64,000 nucleotides of DNA from Pseudomonas chlororaphis (lineage in GTDB: Bacteria; Pseudomonadota; Gammaproteobacteria; Pseudomonadales; Pseudomonadaceae), in the NCBI RefSeq assembly GCF_001921865.1, contig NZ_MSCT01000021.1:62001-126000 (forward strand). The letters are read 5' to 3'. This document shows positions 35,917 to 44,145 of this stretch, piece by piece. The translations under genes and the position numbers were made by a program. Under the pieces are notes generated by a model that saw only the letters and a list, made by a program, of their open reading frames with translations, did no database searches and had not been told where the DNA came from. The first letter of the stretch is position 1; each line of letters opens with the position of its first letter.

Positions 35917-38900
35917 ATGCCCAGACTGCCGACCGTGCTTGTGCTGTCGCTGCTCGCCTGGACCGCAACGGCTGGCGCGCTGACTCTCAACGATGAAGAA
36001 CGTGGCTGGCTTTCGACCCACCCGGAATTGCGCCTGGGTGTAGACGCCTCATGGCCGCCTTTCGAGTATCGCGACGAAGAGGGGCGCTACCAGGGCCTTG
36101 CCGCGGATTACATCCACCTGATCCAGGATCGCCTGGCGATCACGCTCAAGCCGATAGAACCCGCCAGTTGGAGCGAAGTGCTCGACACTGCGAAAAAAGG
36201 CAACCTGGACCTGTTGCCCGGGATCATGTCGACCCCTGAACGCCAGAGCTACCTGGCCTTCACCCGCCCCTATCTCGACTTCCCGATCGTGATCCTGGCC
36301 CACAAAGGCGGCGCGCAACCGCGCAAGATCCAGGACCTGTACGGCCTGAAGATCGCCGTCGTGGAGAACTACGCCCCCCACGAACTGCTCCGTACCCACC
36401 ATCCCGACCTGAACCTGGTGGCCCTGCCCAACGTGAGCTCGGCCCTGCAGGCGCTCGCGCTCAATCAGGTCGACGCCGTGGTCGGCGACCTGGCGTCCAG
36501 CGTATGGAGCCTGCGCCAACTGAAGCTGGACGGGCTCTATGTCAGCGGGGAAACCCCCTACCGCTATCAACTGGCCATGGGCGTGCCGCGCGACAGCAAG
36601 ATCCTGGTGGGGATTCTCGACAAGGTGCTGGCGGACATCAGCCCGGCGGAAGTCAGCGAAATCCAGCAGCGCTGGGTCGGCAATGTCCTCGATCATCGTT
36701 CGTTCTGGTCGGACCTGCTGCTCTATGGCCTGCCGGGGCTCCTGCTGCTGTTTGCCATATTGGCGATAGTGCTGCGCATCAATCGCCGGCTGAGCTCCGA
36801 AATCGCCCGGCGCGTAGCCCTTGAGCAGGAACTGCGCAGCAGCGAATACCATTACCGCGGTCTGGTCGAAAGCCTGTCGGCGATTGCCTGGGAAGCGCGC
36901 ATCAGCGACTTTACCTACAGCTATGTGTCGCCCCATGCCGAGCAACTGCTGGGCTACCCCCTTTCCCACTGGCTGATTCCCGGGTTCTGGCGAAACATCA
37001 TCCACCCCGCCGACCTCACCCGCGCCCAGAACTTCTGCGACCATGAAGTCCTCGCCGGGCGCGACCACAGCCTGGATTACCGGGTCATCACCGCCGACGG
37101 CCGCTGCCTGTGGGTTCGCGACATCGTCAGCCTGATCGAGCATGGGCACGAGCCCGTCATGCGCGGGCTGATGATCGATATCAGCGAAACGAAGCGCACG
37201 GAAGAAGCCCTTCGGCTTTCGGAACAGCGGTTCGCCTCGGTATTCCAGCAATGCCCGGACATCCTGGTCATTGCCCGCCTGTCGGATGGTTGCCTGCTGG
37301 AGGTCAACGAGGCGTTCGAGGAGCAGATCGGCCTGAGTGCCGGGCAGGTCATCGGCCAGACGGCCACCGAGCTGAATATCTGGGGCATCCAGGGCGTGGG
37401 CCCGGGACTCCTGCAGCGCTTGCAGGCGGGCAGCATCCGCAATCTGGAGATGCCCTTTCGACGCAGCAACGGCCAGCTGTTCACCGGCCTGATTTCCGCC
37501 GAACCCTTCGACCTCGATACCACGCCCGCCCTGGTCGTGGTGGTCCGCGACATCAGCCAGTTGAAGGAAACCCAGCAGCAGTTGCAAACCTCCGAGGAAA
37601 AATTCGCCAAGGCGTTTCACGCCTCGCCGGACGGCTTGTTGCTCAGCCGCCAGCGCGATGGCTTGCTGATCGAGGTCAACGACGGGTTCAGCCGCATCAC
37701 CGGCTTCAACAGCGCCATGTCCCTCGACCGCTCCACCCTGGACCTGGGCATCTGGGTCAACCTGAACGAGCGCCGGCAGATGCTCGACCTGCTGCAGCGC
37801 GATGGCTTCGTGCGCGATTTCAGCTGCCATATCCGCCGCAACGACGGGCAGATCCGCCTGTGCGAACTGTCGAGCCGGCCACTGCCGATCGGTGACGAAG
37901 ACTGCATGCTGACCATCGCCCGTGACATTACCGAACGCCACATGATGCAGGAGAAACTGCAACAGGCCGCCACCGTATTCGAGAGCACCGCCGAAGGCGT
38001 CCTGATCACCGATACCCGCCAGCACATCAGCGCGGTCAACCGGGCGTTCACCGAAATCACCGGTTACAGCGAAACCGAGGCCCTGGGCCACACCCCGCGC
38101 CTGCTGGCTTCAGGCCTGCACGACAGCGCCTTCTACGCCGCCATGTGGCACCAATTGACCGCCGAAGGTCATTGGCAGGGAGAAATTTCCAATCGCCGCA
38201 AAAACGGCGAGCTGTACCCCAGTTGGCTGACCATCAGCGCGGTACGCAACAAGGACCACTTCGTCACGCACTTCGTCGCCGTCTTCGCCGATATCTCCAG
38301 CCTCAAGCACGCCCAGGCCAAGCTCGACTACCAGGCGCACCATGACCCGTTGACCGGCCTGCCCAATCGCACCCTGTTCGAAAGCCGTCTGCTGAGCGCG
38401 CTCAACAGCCAGCAGGAAAACGGCGGCCAGGGCGCGGTGCTGTTTCTCGATCTGGACCGCTTCAAGCACATCAACGACAGCCTGGGCCACCCGGTCGGCG
38501 ACCTGCTGCTCAAGGGCATCGCCGTGCGCTTGAAAGAGCAGTTGCGGGATATCGACACCGTCGCCCGCCTGGGCGGCGACGAGTTCATCATCCTGCTCCC
38601 CGGCCTGCACCAGCCAAGCGATGCAGAGCATATCGCCAACAAGCTGCTGAACTGCTTTGGTGCACCCTTCCAGGCCGGAGAGCATGAGTTTTTCATCAGT
38701 GCCAGCATCGGCACCAGCCTCTACCCCAAGGACGGCTGCGACGTGGCCACCCTGGTCAAGAACGCCGATGCCGCGATGTATCGGTCCAAGGCCAAGGGCC
38801 GCAACCGGGTCGAGAGCTACACCCGCGACCTGACCGCCCAGGCCAGCGAGCGCATAGCCCTGGAACATGAGCTGCGGCGTGCCATCGAGCGCAACGAGTT

Positions 38901-39660
38901 GTATCTGTACTACCAGCCCAAGATCAGCCTGGGCGACCAGATCCTGGTCGGCGCCGAAGCACTGATTCGCTGGCGCCACCCGACCTTTGGCGATGTCCCT
39001 CCCGAGCACTTCATTCCCCTGGCCGAAGAAAACGGCATGATCCTGCAGATCGGCGACTGGGTACTGGAACACGCCTGCCAGCAATTGCGTGCCTGGCACG
39101 AGCGCTACGAGTGTTTTGGGCCGCTCTCGGTCAACCTTGCCGGTGCCCAACTGCGCCAACCGAATCTGCTGGGGCGGATCGAACAATTGCTGAAGGAGAA
39201 CCGCCTCAAGCCTGGCTTGCTGCAGCTGGAAATCACCGAGAACTTCATCATGAGCCAGGCCGAGGAAGCCCTGGAGGTACTGCACCAGCTCAAGCGCCTG
39301 GGCGTCCAGCTGGCCATCGACGACTTCGGTACCGGCTACTCCTCCCTGAGCTACCTCAAGCGCCTGCCGCTGGATTTCCTGAAGATCGACCAATCCTTCG
39401 TACGCGGCCTGCCCGACGACCCGCACGACGTGGCCATCGTGCGGGCCATCATCGCCCTGGGCCGCAGCATGCAATTCACCGTGATCGCCGAAGGCGTGGA
39501 AACCCATGACCAGCAGCTATTTCTCGCCAGCGAAGGCTGCGAACAGATCCAGGGCTACATCATCAGCCTGCCGCTAAGCGCCAACGAATTCGCCGCCACC
39601 TTTCTGCGCCTGCCGGTTTCGGCTTTTTCGGATAGCACAGCCGAGAAACCGTCGTTATAA
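35917..39660 (+). CDS. rmcA: RmcA-type membrane GGDEF/EAL protein with periplasmic sensor
   Basis: 1247 residues. A signal peptide precedes a periplasmic solute-binding (Venus-flytrap) domain to about 270, one helix (about 275-295), four PAS regions (about 310-860), GGDEF (about 870-1030) and EAL (about 1040-1240). The diguanylate cyclase site reads GGDEF intact (in RLGGDEFIILLPG); the phosphodiesterase site has EALIRWRHP, ENFIM and DDFGTGYSSLSYL. Architecture, length and position after rpoD match P. aeruginosa RmcA (PA0575), which lowers c-di-GMP in response to redox/phenazines. The start at 35917 begins the signal peptide. Confidence 0.88.
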   Translation: MPRLPTVLVLSLLAWTATAGALTLNDEERGWLSTHPELRLGVDASWPPFEYRDEEGRYQGLAADYIHLIQDRLAITLKPIEPASWSEVLDTAKKGNLDLLPGIMSTPERQSYLAFTRPYLDFPIVILAHKGGAQPRKIQDLYGLKIAVVENYAPHELLRTHHPDLNLVALPNVSSALQALALNQVDAVVGDLASSVWSLRQLKLDGLYVSGETPYRYQLAMGVPRDSKILVGILDKVLADISPAEVSEIQQRWVGNVLDHRSFWSDLLLYGLPGLLLLFAILAIVLRINRRLSSEIARRVALEQELRSSEYHYRGLVESLSAIAWEARISDFTYSYVSPHAEQLLGYPLSHWLIPGFWRNIIHPADLTRAQNFCDHEVLAGRDHSLDYRVITADGRCLWVRDIVSLIEHGHEPVMRGLMIDISETKRTEEALRLSEQRFASVFQQCPDILVIARLSDGCLLEVNEAFEEQIGLSAGQVIGQTATELNIWGIQGVGPGLLQRLQAGSIRNLEMPFRRSNGQLFTGLISAEPFDLDTTPALVVVVRDISQLKETQQQLQTSEEKFAKAFHASPDGLLLSRQRDGLLIEVNDGFSRITGFNSAMSLDRSTLDLGIWVNLNERRQMLDLLQRDGFVRDFSCHIRRNDGQIRLCELSSRPLPIGDEDCMLTIARDITERHMMQEKLQQAATVFESTAEGVLITDTRQHISAVNRAFTEITGYSETEALGHTPRLLASGLHDSAFYAAMWHQLTAEGHWQGEISNRRKNGELYPSWLTISAVRNKDHFVTHFVAVFADISSLKHAQAKLDYQAHHDPLTGLPNRTLFESRLLSALNSQQENGGQGAVLFLDLDRFKHINDSLGHPVGDLLLKGIAVRLKEQLRDIDTVARLGGDEFIILLPGLHQPSDAEHIANKLLNCFGAPFQAGEHEFFISASIGTSLYPKDGCDVATLVKNADAAMYRSKAKGRNRVESYTRDLTAQASERIALEHELRRAIERNELYLYYQPKISLGDQILVGAEALIRWRHPTFGDVPPEHFIPLAEENGMILQIGDWVLEHACQQLRAWHERYECFGPLSVNLAGAQLRQPNLLGRIEQLLKENRLKPGLLQLEITENFIMSQAEEALEVLHQLKRLGVQLAIDDFGTGYSSLSYLKRLPLDFLKIDQSFVRGLPDDPHDVAIVRAIIALGRSMQFTVIAEGVETHDQQLFLASEGCEQIQGYIISLPLSANEFAATFLRLPVSAFSDSTAEKPSL

Positions 39661-39661
39661 T
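39656..39661 (+). promoter_or_regulatory. -10 box of the tRNA gene
   Basis: TATAAT overlaps the rmcA stop codon and lies 15 bases before the tRNA. The bases after it (CCGCGGCC) form a GC-rich discriminator, typical of stringently controlled stable-RNA promoters. The -35 is weak. Confidence 0.55.
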
Positions 39662-39675
39662 CCGCGGCCTACTGA

Positions 39676-39752
39676 GGGCCTATAGCTCAGTTGGTTAGAG
39701 CAGAGGACTCATAATCCTTTGGTCCACGGTTCAAGTCCGTGTGGGCCCACCA
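39676..39752 (+). tRNA. tRNA with CAU anticodon, probably tRNA-Ile2 (lysidine type)
   Basis: 77 bases with encoded CCA. Acceptor GGGCCTA pairs with TGGGCCC; the D-arm is TAGCTCAGTTGGTTAGAGC, the anticodon loop CTCATAA, and the T-loop GGTTCAAGTCC. C4-G69 and C5-G68 pairs and a G27-U43 pair match the features by which TilS recognises E. coli tRNA-Ile2; elongator tRNA-Met lacks them. Many annotations label such genes tRNA-Met from the anticodon alone. Confidence 0.9.
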
Positions 39753-39758
39753 CTTTTC

Positions 39759-39781
39759 AAAGCCGCGCACTGCGCGGCTTT
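39759..39781 (+). terminator. Terminator of the tRNA gene
   Basis: AAAGCCGCGC and GCGCGGCTTT pair around ACT, starting seven bases after the CCA end. Confidence 0.75.
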
Positions 39782-40020
39782 CGCGTATTCAGCGGGCAGC
39801 CTTCCGGCGAACCGCTCACTCGGCTGGCATAAAAACTGCTCCTTTCTTCCAGGAAATCGGCCCTGGCGCACAACTAATAAAATCCGCGGCGGTCATATCT
39901 GCACGGAAGCCGCGCGACCCTCATCTGCCCCGGACTGCATTTCCACTCGTTCGAGGGACGCCTGCCCTTCTCCCCGTGAAGCACAAACCTGAGCCACCCC
40001 CTAATAATCAGAGTGGCCTG

Positions 40021-40824
40021 ATGATGCGGACACAGCACATGGAAGTAGTACCTATGGCGCCTGCGCCAGGACAGGTAACGGGCTTCGCTCGTTGCCGCAA
40101 TATCCGGCAAGGCCCGGTTTTCATCATTGCATCCGGCAGCTCGGCAAAGGACTTTCCCATCGAAGCCTTTTCCGACATCCCAATGATCACCATGAACGGA
40201 GCCATCTCGATGTTCCTCGGGACCGGTATACGGCCTTTTTTCTATGCCTGTACCGACACCAGTTTCTCCCTGCAGCAACCCGAACTCTTCGCCCAGGCAA
40301 TGGCTCTCAGCCAGCGCGTGGCGCTCTGGAAAGAACATGCCCAGGCGATTCCGAGCCAGCCGCGAGGCGAGCTGTTTCTGTTGAAGAAAGCTCCGCGACA
40401 GACCTGGAAGGAATGGTGGCTCAGGCGCAACAGCAAGCTGGTCCGCCCTCCCCTCATTGCCGGCAACAGAAGCCGGACCATCGGTTTCAGCAAGGACCTC
40501 GAACAGGGCTTTTTCGATGCTCGCACGGTGGCCTACCTGGCGCTGCAACTCGCCTATCACGCGGGTTTCAGCAGCGCCATCCTGGTCGGTGTCGACCTGA
40601 CCCCGGCCATGGGCCGCTTCTATGAAACGGCGGACACTTTCAAGTCGCCCTGCGGGCTGGATGAGCATCTGCAATCGCGAATCCTGCCGTCCCTGCAGCT
40701 GATGTCAGACAAGGTCATGGGCACGGATTTCTCGGTGTACAACCTGTCTCCCACCTCGCGTATTCCTGCCTCGATCATTCCCGGCATCAGCCTCGACGAA
40801 GTCGAGCAACTGGTGCATCACTGA
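40021..40824 (+). CDS. Putative LPS-core-type transferase (DUF115/sialyltransferase-like fold)
   Basis: About 267 residues, no signal peptide. VFIIASGSSAKDFPI followed by MITMNGAISMF resembles the nucleotide-sugar binding start of DUF115 and GT42-type proteins. AILVGVDLTPAMGRFYE fits the later conserved strand of that fold. Pseudomonas relatives are labelled lipopolysaccharide core biosynthesis proteins; direct activity is unproved. The frame is open upstream into the tRNA, so the true start is uncertain: ATGs at 40021, 40024, 40039 and 40054 are candidates, and GGAAG precedes the last. The 268 bases before it hold only the tRNA terminator. Confidence 0.6.
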   Translation: MMRTQHMEVVPMAPAPGQVTGFARCRNIRQGPVFIIASGSSAKDFPIEAFSDIPMITMNGAISMFLGTGIRPFFYACTDTSFSLQQPELFAQAMALSQRVALWKEHAQAIPSQPRGELFLLKKAPRQTWKEWWLRRNSKLVRPPLIAGNRSRTIGFSKDLEQGFFDARTVAYLALQLAYHAGFSSAILVGVDLTPAMGRFYETADTFKSPCGLDEHLQSRILPSLQLMSDKVMGTDFSVYNLSPTSRIPASIIPGISLDEVEQLVHH

Positions 40825-40847
40825 ACGCTCTGGCCGCTAGCAGCCAC

Positions 40848-40874
40848 AAAAAAACCGCGCCAGGCGCGGTTTTT
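40848..40874. terminator. Bidirectional terminator between the transferase gene and gcd
   Basis: AAAAACCGCGCC faces GCGCGGTTTTT with an AG-centred loop, giving A-runs and T-runs on both sides. It fits the convergent genes on either side. Confidence 0.8.
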
Positions 40875-40895
40875 CTGCAAGACCGAGATCAGCGG

Positions 40896-43259
40896 TCAGT
40901 CGGGTAATGCATAGGCGATCACATAGTCGCCGCGGTCCGGCGACTGACGCGCGCCACCAGCGGTCAGCAGGATGTACTGCTTGCCGGTCTTCGGCGAAAC
41001 GTAGGTCATCGGCCCCGACTGGCTGCCCACCGGCAGGCGGGCTTTCCAGATTTCGTTGCCGTTGCCGGTATCGAAGGCACGCAGGTAGAAGTCCTGGGTC
41101 CCGGCGAAGAACAGCAAGCCGGACTGGGTTGCCAGGGACGCGCCCAGGGTCGGCATGCCGATCGGGATCGGCATGTGCATGCGAATGCCCAAAGGCCCGG
41201 TGTCCTGCACAGTCCCGACCGGCACCTGCCACACCAGCGTCCTGGTTTTCAGGTCGATGGCCGACATAGTGCCGAACGGCGGCTTCTGGCAGGGAATGCC
41301 GGCAGCCGAGAGGAAACGCTGGCGCATGGCGCCAAACGGCGTGCCATCCTGGGGCACCACGCCCATTTCGATACCGCTGGCCCCGGCCGCGATCTTGTCG
41401 CGCGGGATCATGTAGTTGGCCAGGCCCAGGCGCATGTCGTTGACGAACATGTAATGCGTGTTCGGGTCCACCGACACGCTACCCCAGTTCATGCCGCCCA
41501 GGGAGCCGGGGAACTGCAAGGCGTGGTCCAGGCCCGGCGGGGTATACACGCCTTCATGGCGCATGCCCTTGAACTGGATGCGGCACAGCAGTTGGTCGAA
41601 CGGCGTGGCGCCCCACATGTCGGATTCGGTCAGGGTCTGGTTGCCGATCGACGGCATCTCCACCGAGAACGGCTGGGTCGGCGAATAACGTTCGCCCGGC
41701 ATGTTGCCTTGCGGTACTGGGCGCTCCTCCACCCGGGCGATCGGCGTGCCGGTTGCGCGGTTGAGCAGGAAGATCTCGCCCTGCTTGGTGACCTGCGCCA
41801 ACGCCGGCTGCAGGCCGCCCTTGTCGTCCGGTATGTCATACAGCAGCGGTTGCGCCGGCAGGTCGAAGTCCCAGAGGTCATGGTGCGTGGTCTGGAAGTG
41901 CCAGCGCACCTGGCCGCTCTTCACGTCCAGGGCGACGATGGAGGAACTCCACTTGTCGTCGAGTTCCGTGCGCTGGCCGGCATAGAAGTCAGGAGTGGCG
42001 TTGCCGGTCGGCAGGTACACCAAGCCCAATTTGGCGTCGTAGGACATCGCCGACCAGACGTTCGGCGTACCGCGGGTGTAAGTCTCGCCAGCGGGTGGAC
42101 GCTGGGTGGTGTTCGGGTTGCCCGGGTCCCAGGCCCAGACCAGTTCGCCGCTGCGCACGTCGAAGGAGCGCACCACGCCCGGCGGCTCGCCGATGGAATA
42201 GTTGTCCGCCACACGGCCGCCGACTATCACCACATTGCCGGCCACCAGCGGGGTCGACGTCTGCTGGTAGTAGCCGGGTTTGACTTCACCCATGTCGGTC
42301 TTCAGGTCGACGGTGCCGTGGTCGCCGAAGTCGTCGCACGGCTTGCCGGTTTGCGCGTTGATCGCAATCAGTCGCGCATCGCCGGTCGGCAGGAACAGTC
42401 GCTTGGCACAAGCCAACGGGGCGGCCGATGCGGCGGCAGGCTCGGCGGCGGCATCGAAGTAACCCAGGCCGCGGCAACGTTGCCAGTTGGGTGCCGACCC
42501 TTGCGGGTCGAACTTCCAGCGTTCGGCGCCGGTATCGGCGTCCAGGGCGAACACCTTGCCGTAGGCGGTGCAGGTGTAGACCGTGTCGCCGATCTGCAAC
42601 GGGGTGTTCTGGTCTTCCGCGCCCGCGCCGGTGCTTTGCGGGATATCGCCGGTGCGGAAGGTCCAGGCCACCTGCAACTGATCGACATTGCCCTTGTTGA
42701 TCTGGTCCAGCGCGGCAAAGCGATTGCCCGCAGTGGTATTGCCCCAATGAGCCCAGTCTTTCTGCTCGGTGCCAGGAACCACCGGCTTGATCGCCGGCTC
42801 GCTGCTGGCGCTGACCACATGGCTCGGCACGAACATATAGGCCAGGGTCGCCGCGATGCTAACGCCCAGCAAGCCTGCAAGGCCATAAGCGCCACGGCCG
42901 GCGGTCGCGCCCGAGGCCCTTGCCAGGGCGGGATAGACCAGCGCCAGCACCAGGCCGATCACAGCGAAGGTCAGCACCCGCGAAACCAGCGGCCAGTATT
43001 CCAGCCCGGCGTCCCACACCGCCCAGATCGCCGTCGCCACCAGCGCCACCGCGTACAACCAGGCGCCGCGCGGGTTGCGCCGGGCAACCAGCAGCCCGGA
43101 AACGATCATCGCCAGGCCCATCAGCAGGAAGAACCAGCTACCGCCCAGGCTGACAAGGTAGCCACCGCCGCCGGCCAGCCCCAGGCCGATCAAGGCGATC
43201 AGCACACCCAGCGCCACCAGCAGCCATTGGCTGCCCGCGGCCGTTGCAGAGTTGTTCAT
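40896..43259 (-). CDS. gcd: Membrane-bound PQQ-dependent glucose dehydrogenase
   Basis: About 787 residues. Five N-terminal helices (first 140 residues) anchor it in the inner membrane. The periplasmic eight-bladed propeller has DWAHWGNTTAGNRFAAL and later family segments such as NWGSVSVDPNTHYMFVND. It oxidises glucose to gluconate and feeds ubiquinone, the basis of phosphate solubilisation and acid production. The start at 43259 (MNNSATAAGSQ) has GAGAGA upstream and suits the first helix; longer in-frame starts to 43436 are not supported. It lies next to the genes for its cofactor. Confidence 0.95.
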   Translation of the reverse strand: MNNSATAAGSQWLLVALGVLIALIGLGLAGGGGYLVSLGGSWFFLLMGLAMIVSGLLVARRNPRGAWLYAVALVATAIWAVWDAGLEYWPLVSRVLTFAVIGLVLALVYPALARASGATAGRGAYGLAGLLGVSIAATLAYMFVPSHVVSASSEPAIKPVVPGTEQKDWAHWGNTTAGNRFAALDQINKGNVDQLQVAWTFRTGDIPQSTGAGAEDQNTPLQIGDTVYTCTAYGKVFALDADTGAERWKFDPQGSAPNWQRCRGLGYFDAAAEPAAASAAPLACAKRLFLPTGDARLIAINAQTGKPCDDFGDHGTVDLKTDMGEVKPGYYQQTSTPLVAGNVVIVGGRVADNYSIGEPPGVVRSFDVRSGELVWAWDPGNPNTTQRPPAGETYTRGTPNVWSAMSYDAKLGLVYLPTGNATPDFYAGQRTELDDKWSSSIVALDVKSGQVRWHFQTTHHDLWDFDLPAQPLLYDIPDDKGGLQPALAQVTKQGEIFLLNRATGTPIARVEERPVPQGNMPGERYSPTQPFSVEMPSIGNQTLTESDMWGATPFDQLLCRIQFKGMRHEGVYTPPGLDHALQFPGSLGGMNWGSVSVDPNTHYMFVNDMRLGLANYMIPRDKIAAGASGIEMGVVPQDGTPFGAMRQRFLSAAGIPCQKPPFGTMSAIDLKTRTLVWQVPVGTVQDTGPLGIRMHMPIPIGMPTLGASLATQSGLLFFAGTQDFYLRAFDTGNGNEIWKARLPVGSQSGPMTYVSPKTGKQYILLTAGGARQSPDRGDYVIAYALPD

Positions 43260-43316
43260 GTCGAAAATCTCTCTCATTCGTTGCGTGGCGCAAGAATGTA
43301 CTAACCAGTTACTTAT

Positions 43317-43355
43317 GACAACTTGTCGCAGGCAATTCATGACGAAAAATGTCAT
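43317..43355. promoter_or_regulatory. Two palindromes between gcd and the AsnC/Lrp gene
   Basis: GACAA-C-TTGTC (43317-43327) and ATGAC-N7-GTCAT (43339-43355) lie in the 200-bp divergent region. The second, with an A-rich centre, has the size and shape of an Lrp/AsnC-type site. Read on the minus strand it contains ATTTTTCGTCAT, which recurs with one change at 44010-44021. Confidence 0.4.
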
Positions 43356-43459
43356 CCGCCCCTCCGGATCCAACCGCCACACCGCACAGCCAAGGCCCAT
43401 GCATCGCCAAGGGCGAGCCTGTAACATGCGGCCCACCGATCCCTGCGCCGGAGTTCACC

Positions 43460-43921
43460 TTGTCTGATAGCCGCCCTCCCGTCCTCGACGAAATCGACCG
43501 CCAACTGATCGCGGCCCTGCAGATCAACGCCCGCGAAAGCGTGGCGATGCTCGCCAGGCAGTTGGGGATCGCCCGGACGACCGTGACCTCGCGCCTGGCA
43601 CGCCTGGAAAAGGCCCGGGTGATTACCGGCTACGGCGTGCGCCTGGGCCAACGGGTCATCGATGGCGGCTTGCAAGCCTATGTCGGGATCAAGGTGCAGC
43701 CGCGCTCCGGCAAGGAGGTGCTGCGTCGCCTGAGCGCCATGGCCCAGGTCCAGCAGCTCTGCGCGGTGAGCGGCGAGTTCGATTATGTCGCTTGGCTGCG
43801 CACCGACTCGCCGGAGCAGCTGGACCAGTTGCTCGACCAGATCGGCAGCGTCGACGGCGTGGACAAGACCACCACCTCGATCATCCTCAGCAGCAAGATC
43901 GACCGTGGGCAGCCGGTCTGA
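43460..43921 (+). CDS. AsnC/Lrp-family transcriptional regulator
   Basis: 153 residues. The N-terminal winged helix-turn-helix is LDEIDRQLIAALQINARES with recognition helix IARTTVTSRLARLEKA, and the C-terminal RAM effector domain (about 70-150) contains CAVSGEFDYVAWLRTDS. The TTG start at 43460, seven bases after GGAG, gives the family's normal length; an in-frame ATG at 43349 would add 37 proline-rich residues. It stands between gcd and davBA, and most likely controls the lysine genes davBA and itself (inference). Confidence 0.85.
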   Translation: MSDSRPPVLDEIDRQLIAALQINARESVAMLARQLGIARTTVTSRLARLEKARVITGYGVRLGQRVIDGGLQAYVGIKVQPRSGKEVLRRLSAMAQVQQLCAVSGEFDYVAWLRTDSPEQLDQLLDQIGSVDGVDKTTTSIILSSKIDRGQPV

Positions 43922-43941
43922 AGGTGTCTCCCGGCTCGGTG

Positions 43942-43981
43942 GCGAGCGCTTCGCGCTCGGGCGCAGCCTTCGGCAGCGGCC
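43942..43981. repeat. Hairpin plus half repeat downstream of the AsnC/Lrp gene
   Basis: GAGCGC-TTC-GCGCTC is a tight hairpin just past the regulator stop. It is followed by CGCAGCCTTCGGCAGCGGCC, related to the repeats at 7267 and 45838. It may serve as the regulator's transcript end. Confidence 0.4.
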
Positions 43982-44009
43982 ACGGGGAAATGATCGTCAG
44001 TAAGCAAAA

Positions 44010-44021
44010 ATATTTCGTCAT
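44010..44021 (+). promoter_or_regulatory. Second copy of the TTCGTCAT motif, upstream of davB
   Basis: ATATTTCGTCAT differs in one base from the arm of the palindrome at 43339-43355. It is 125 bases before davB, within an AT-rich stretch typical of Lrp/AsnC targets. Confidence 0.3.
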
Positions 44022-44145
44022 ATTGAATGGCAATCCTTCATAACGACGACACTTTGCGTCTTATTAACGTGCGCAACGCTCCCTAGAATGGCTGCCATCT
44101 TTTCCTATACTCAGCGCTCTGCTCGAGTCGCCAGCAAGGTCAGCC

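Noticed and set aside
36049..38091. Minus-strand open frame of 680 codons within rmcA
   Set aside because: Antisense to intact PAS domains; composition typical of GC-rich shadow frames.
39739..40020. Upstream extension of the transferase gene starting inside the tRNA
   Set aside because: It would require translating the tRNA 3' end and its terminator; later ATGs are more likely.
39676..40020. Possible genomic-island attachment site at the tRNA 3' end
   Set aside because: No integrase gene and no repeat of the tRNA 3' end found in the following DNA.
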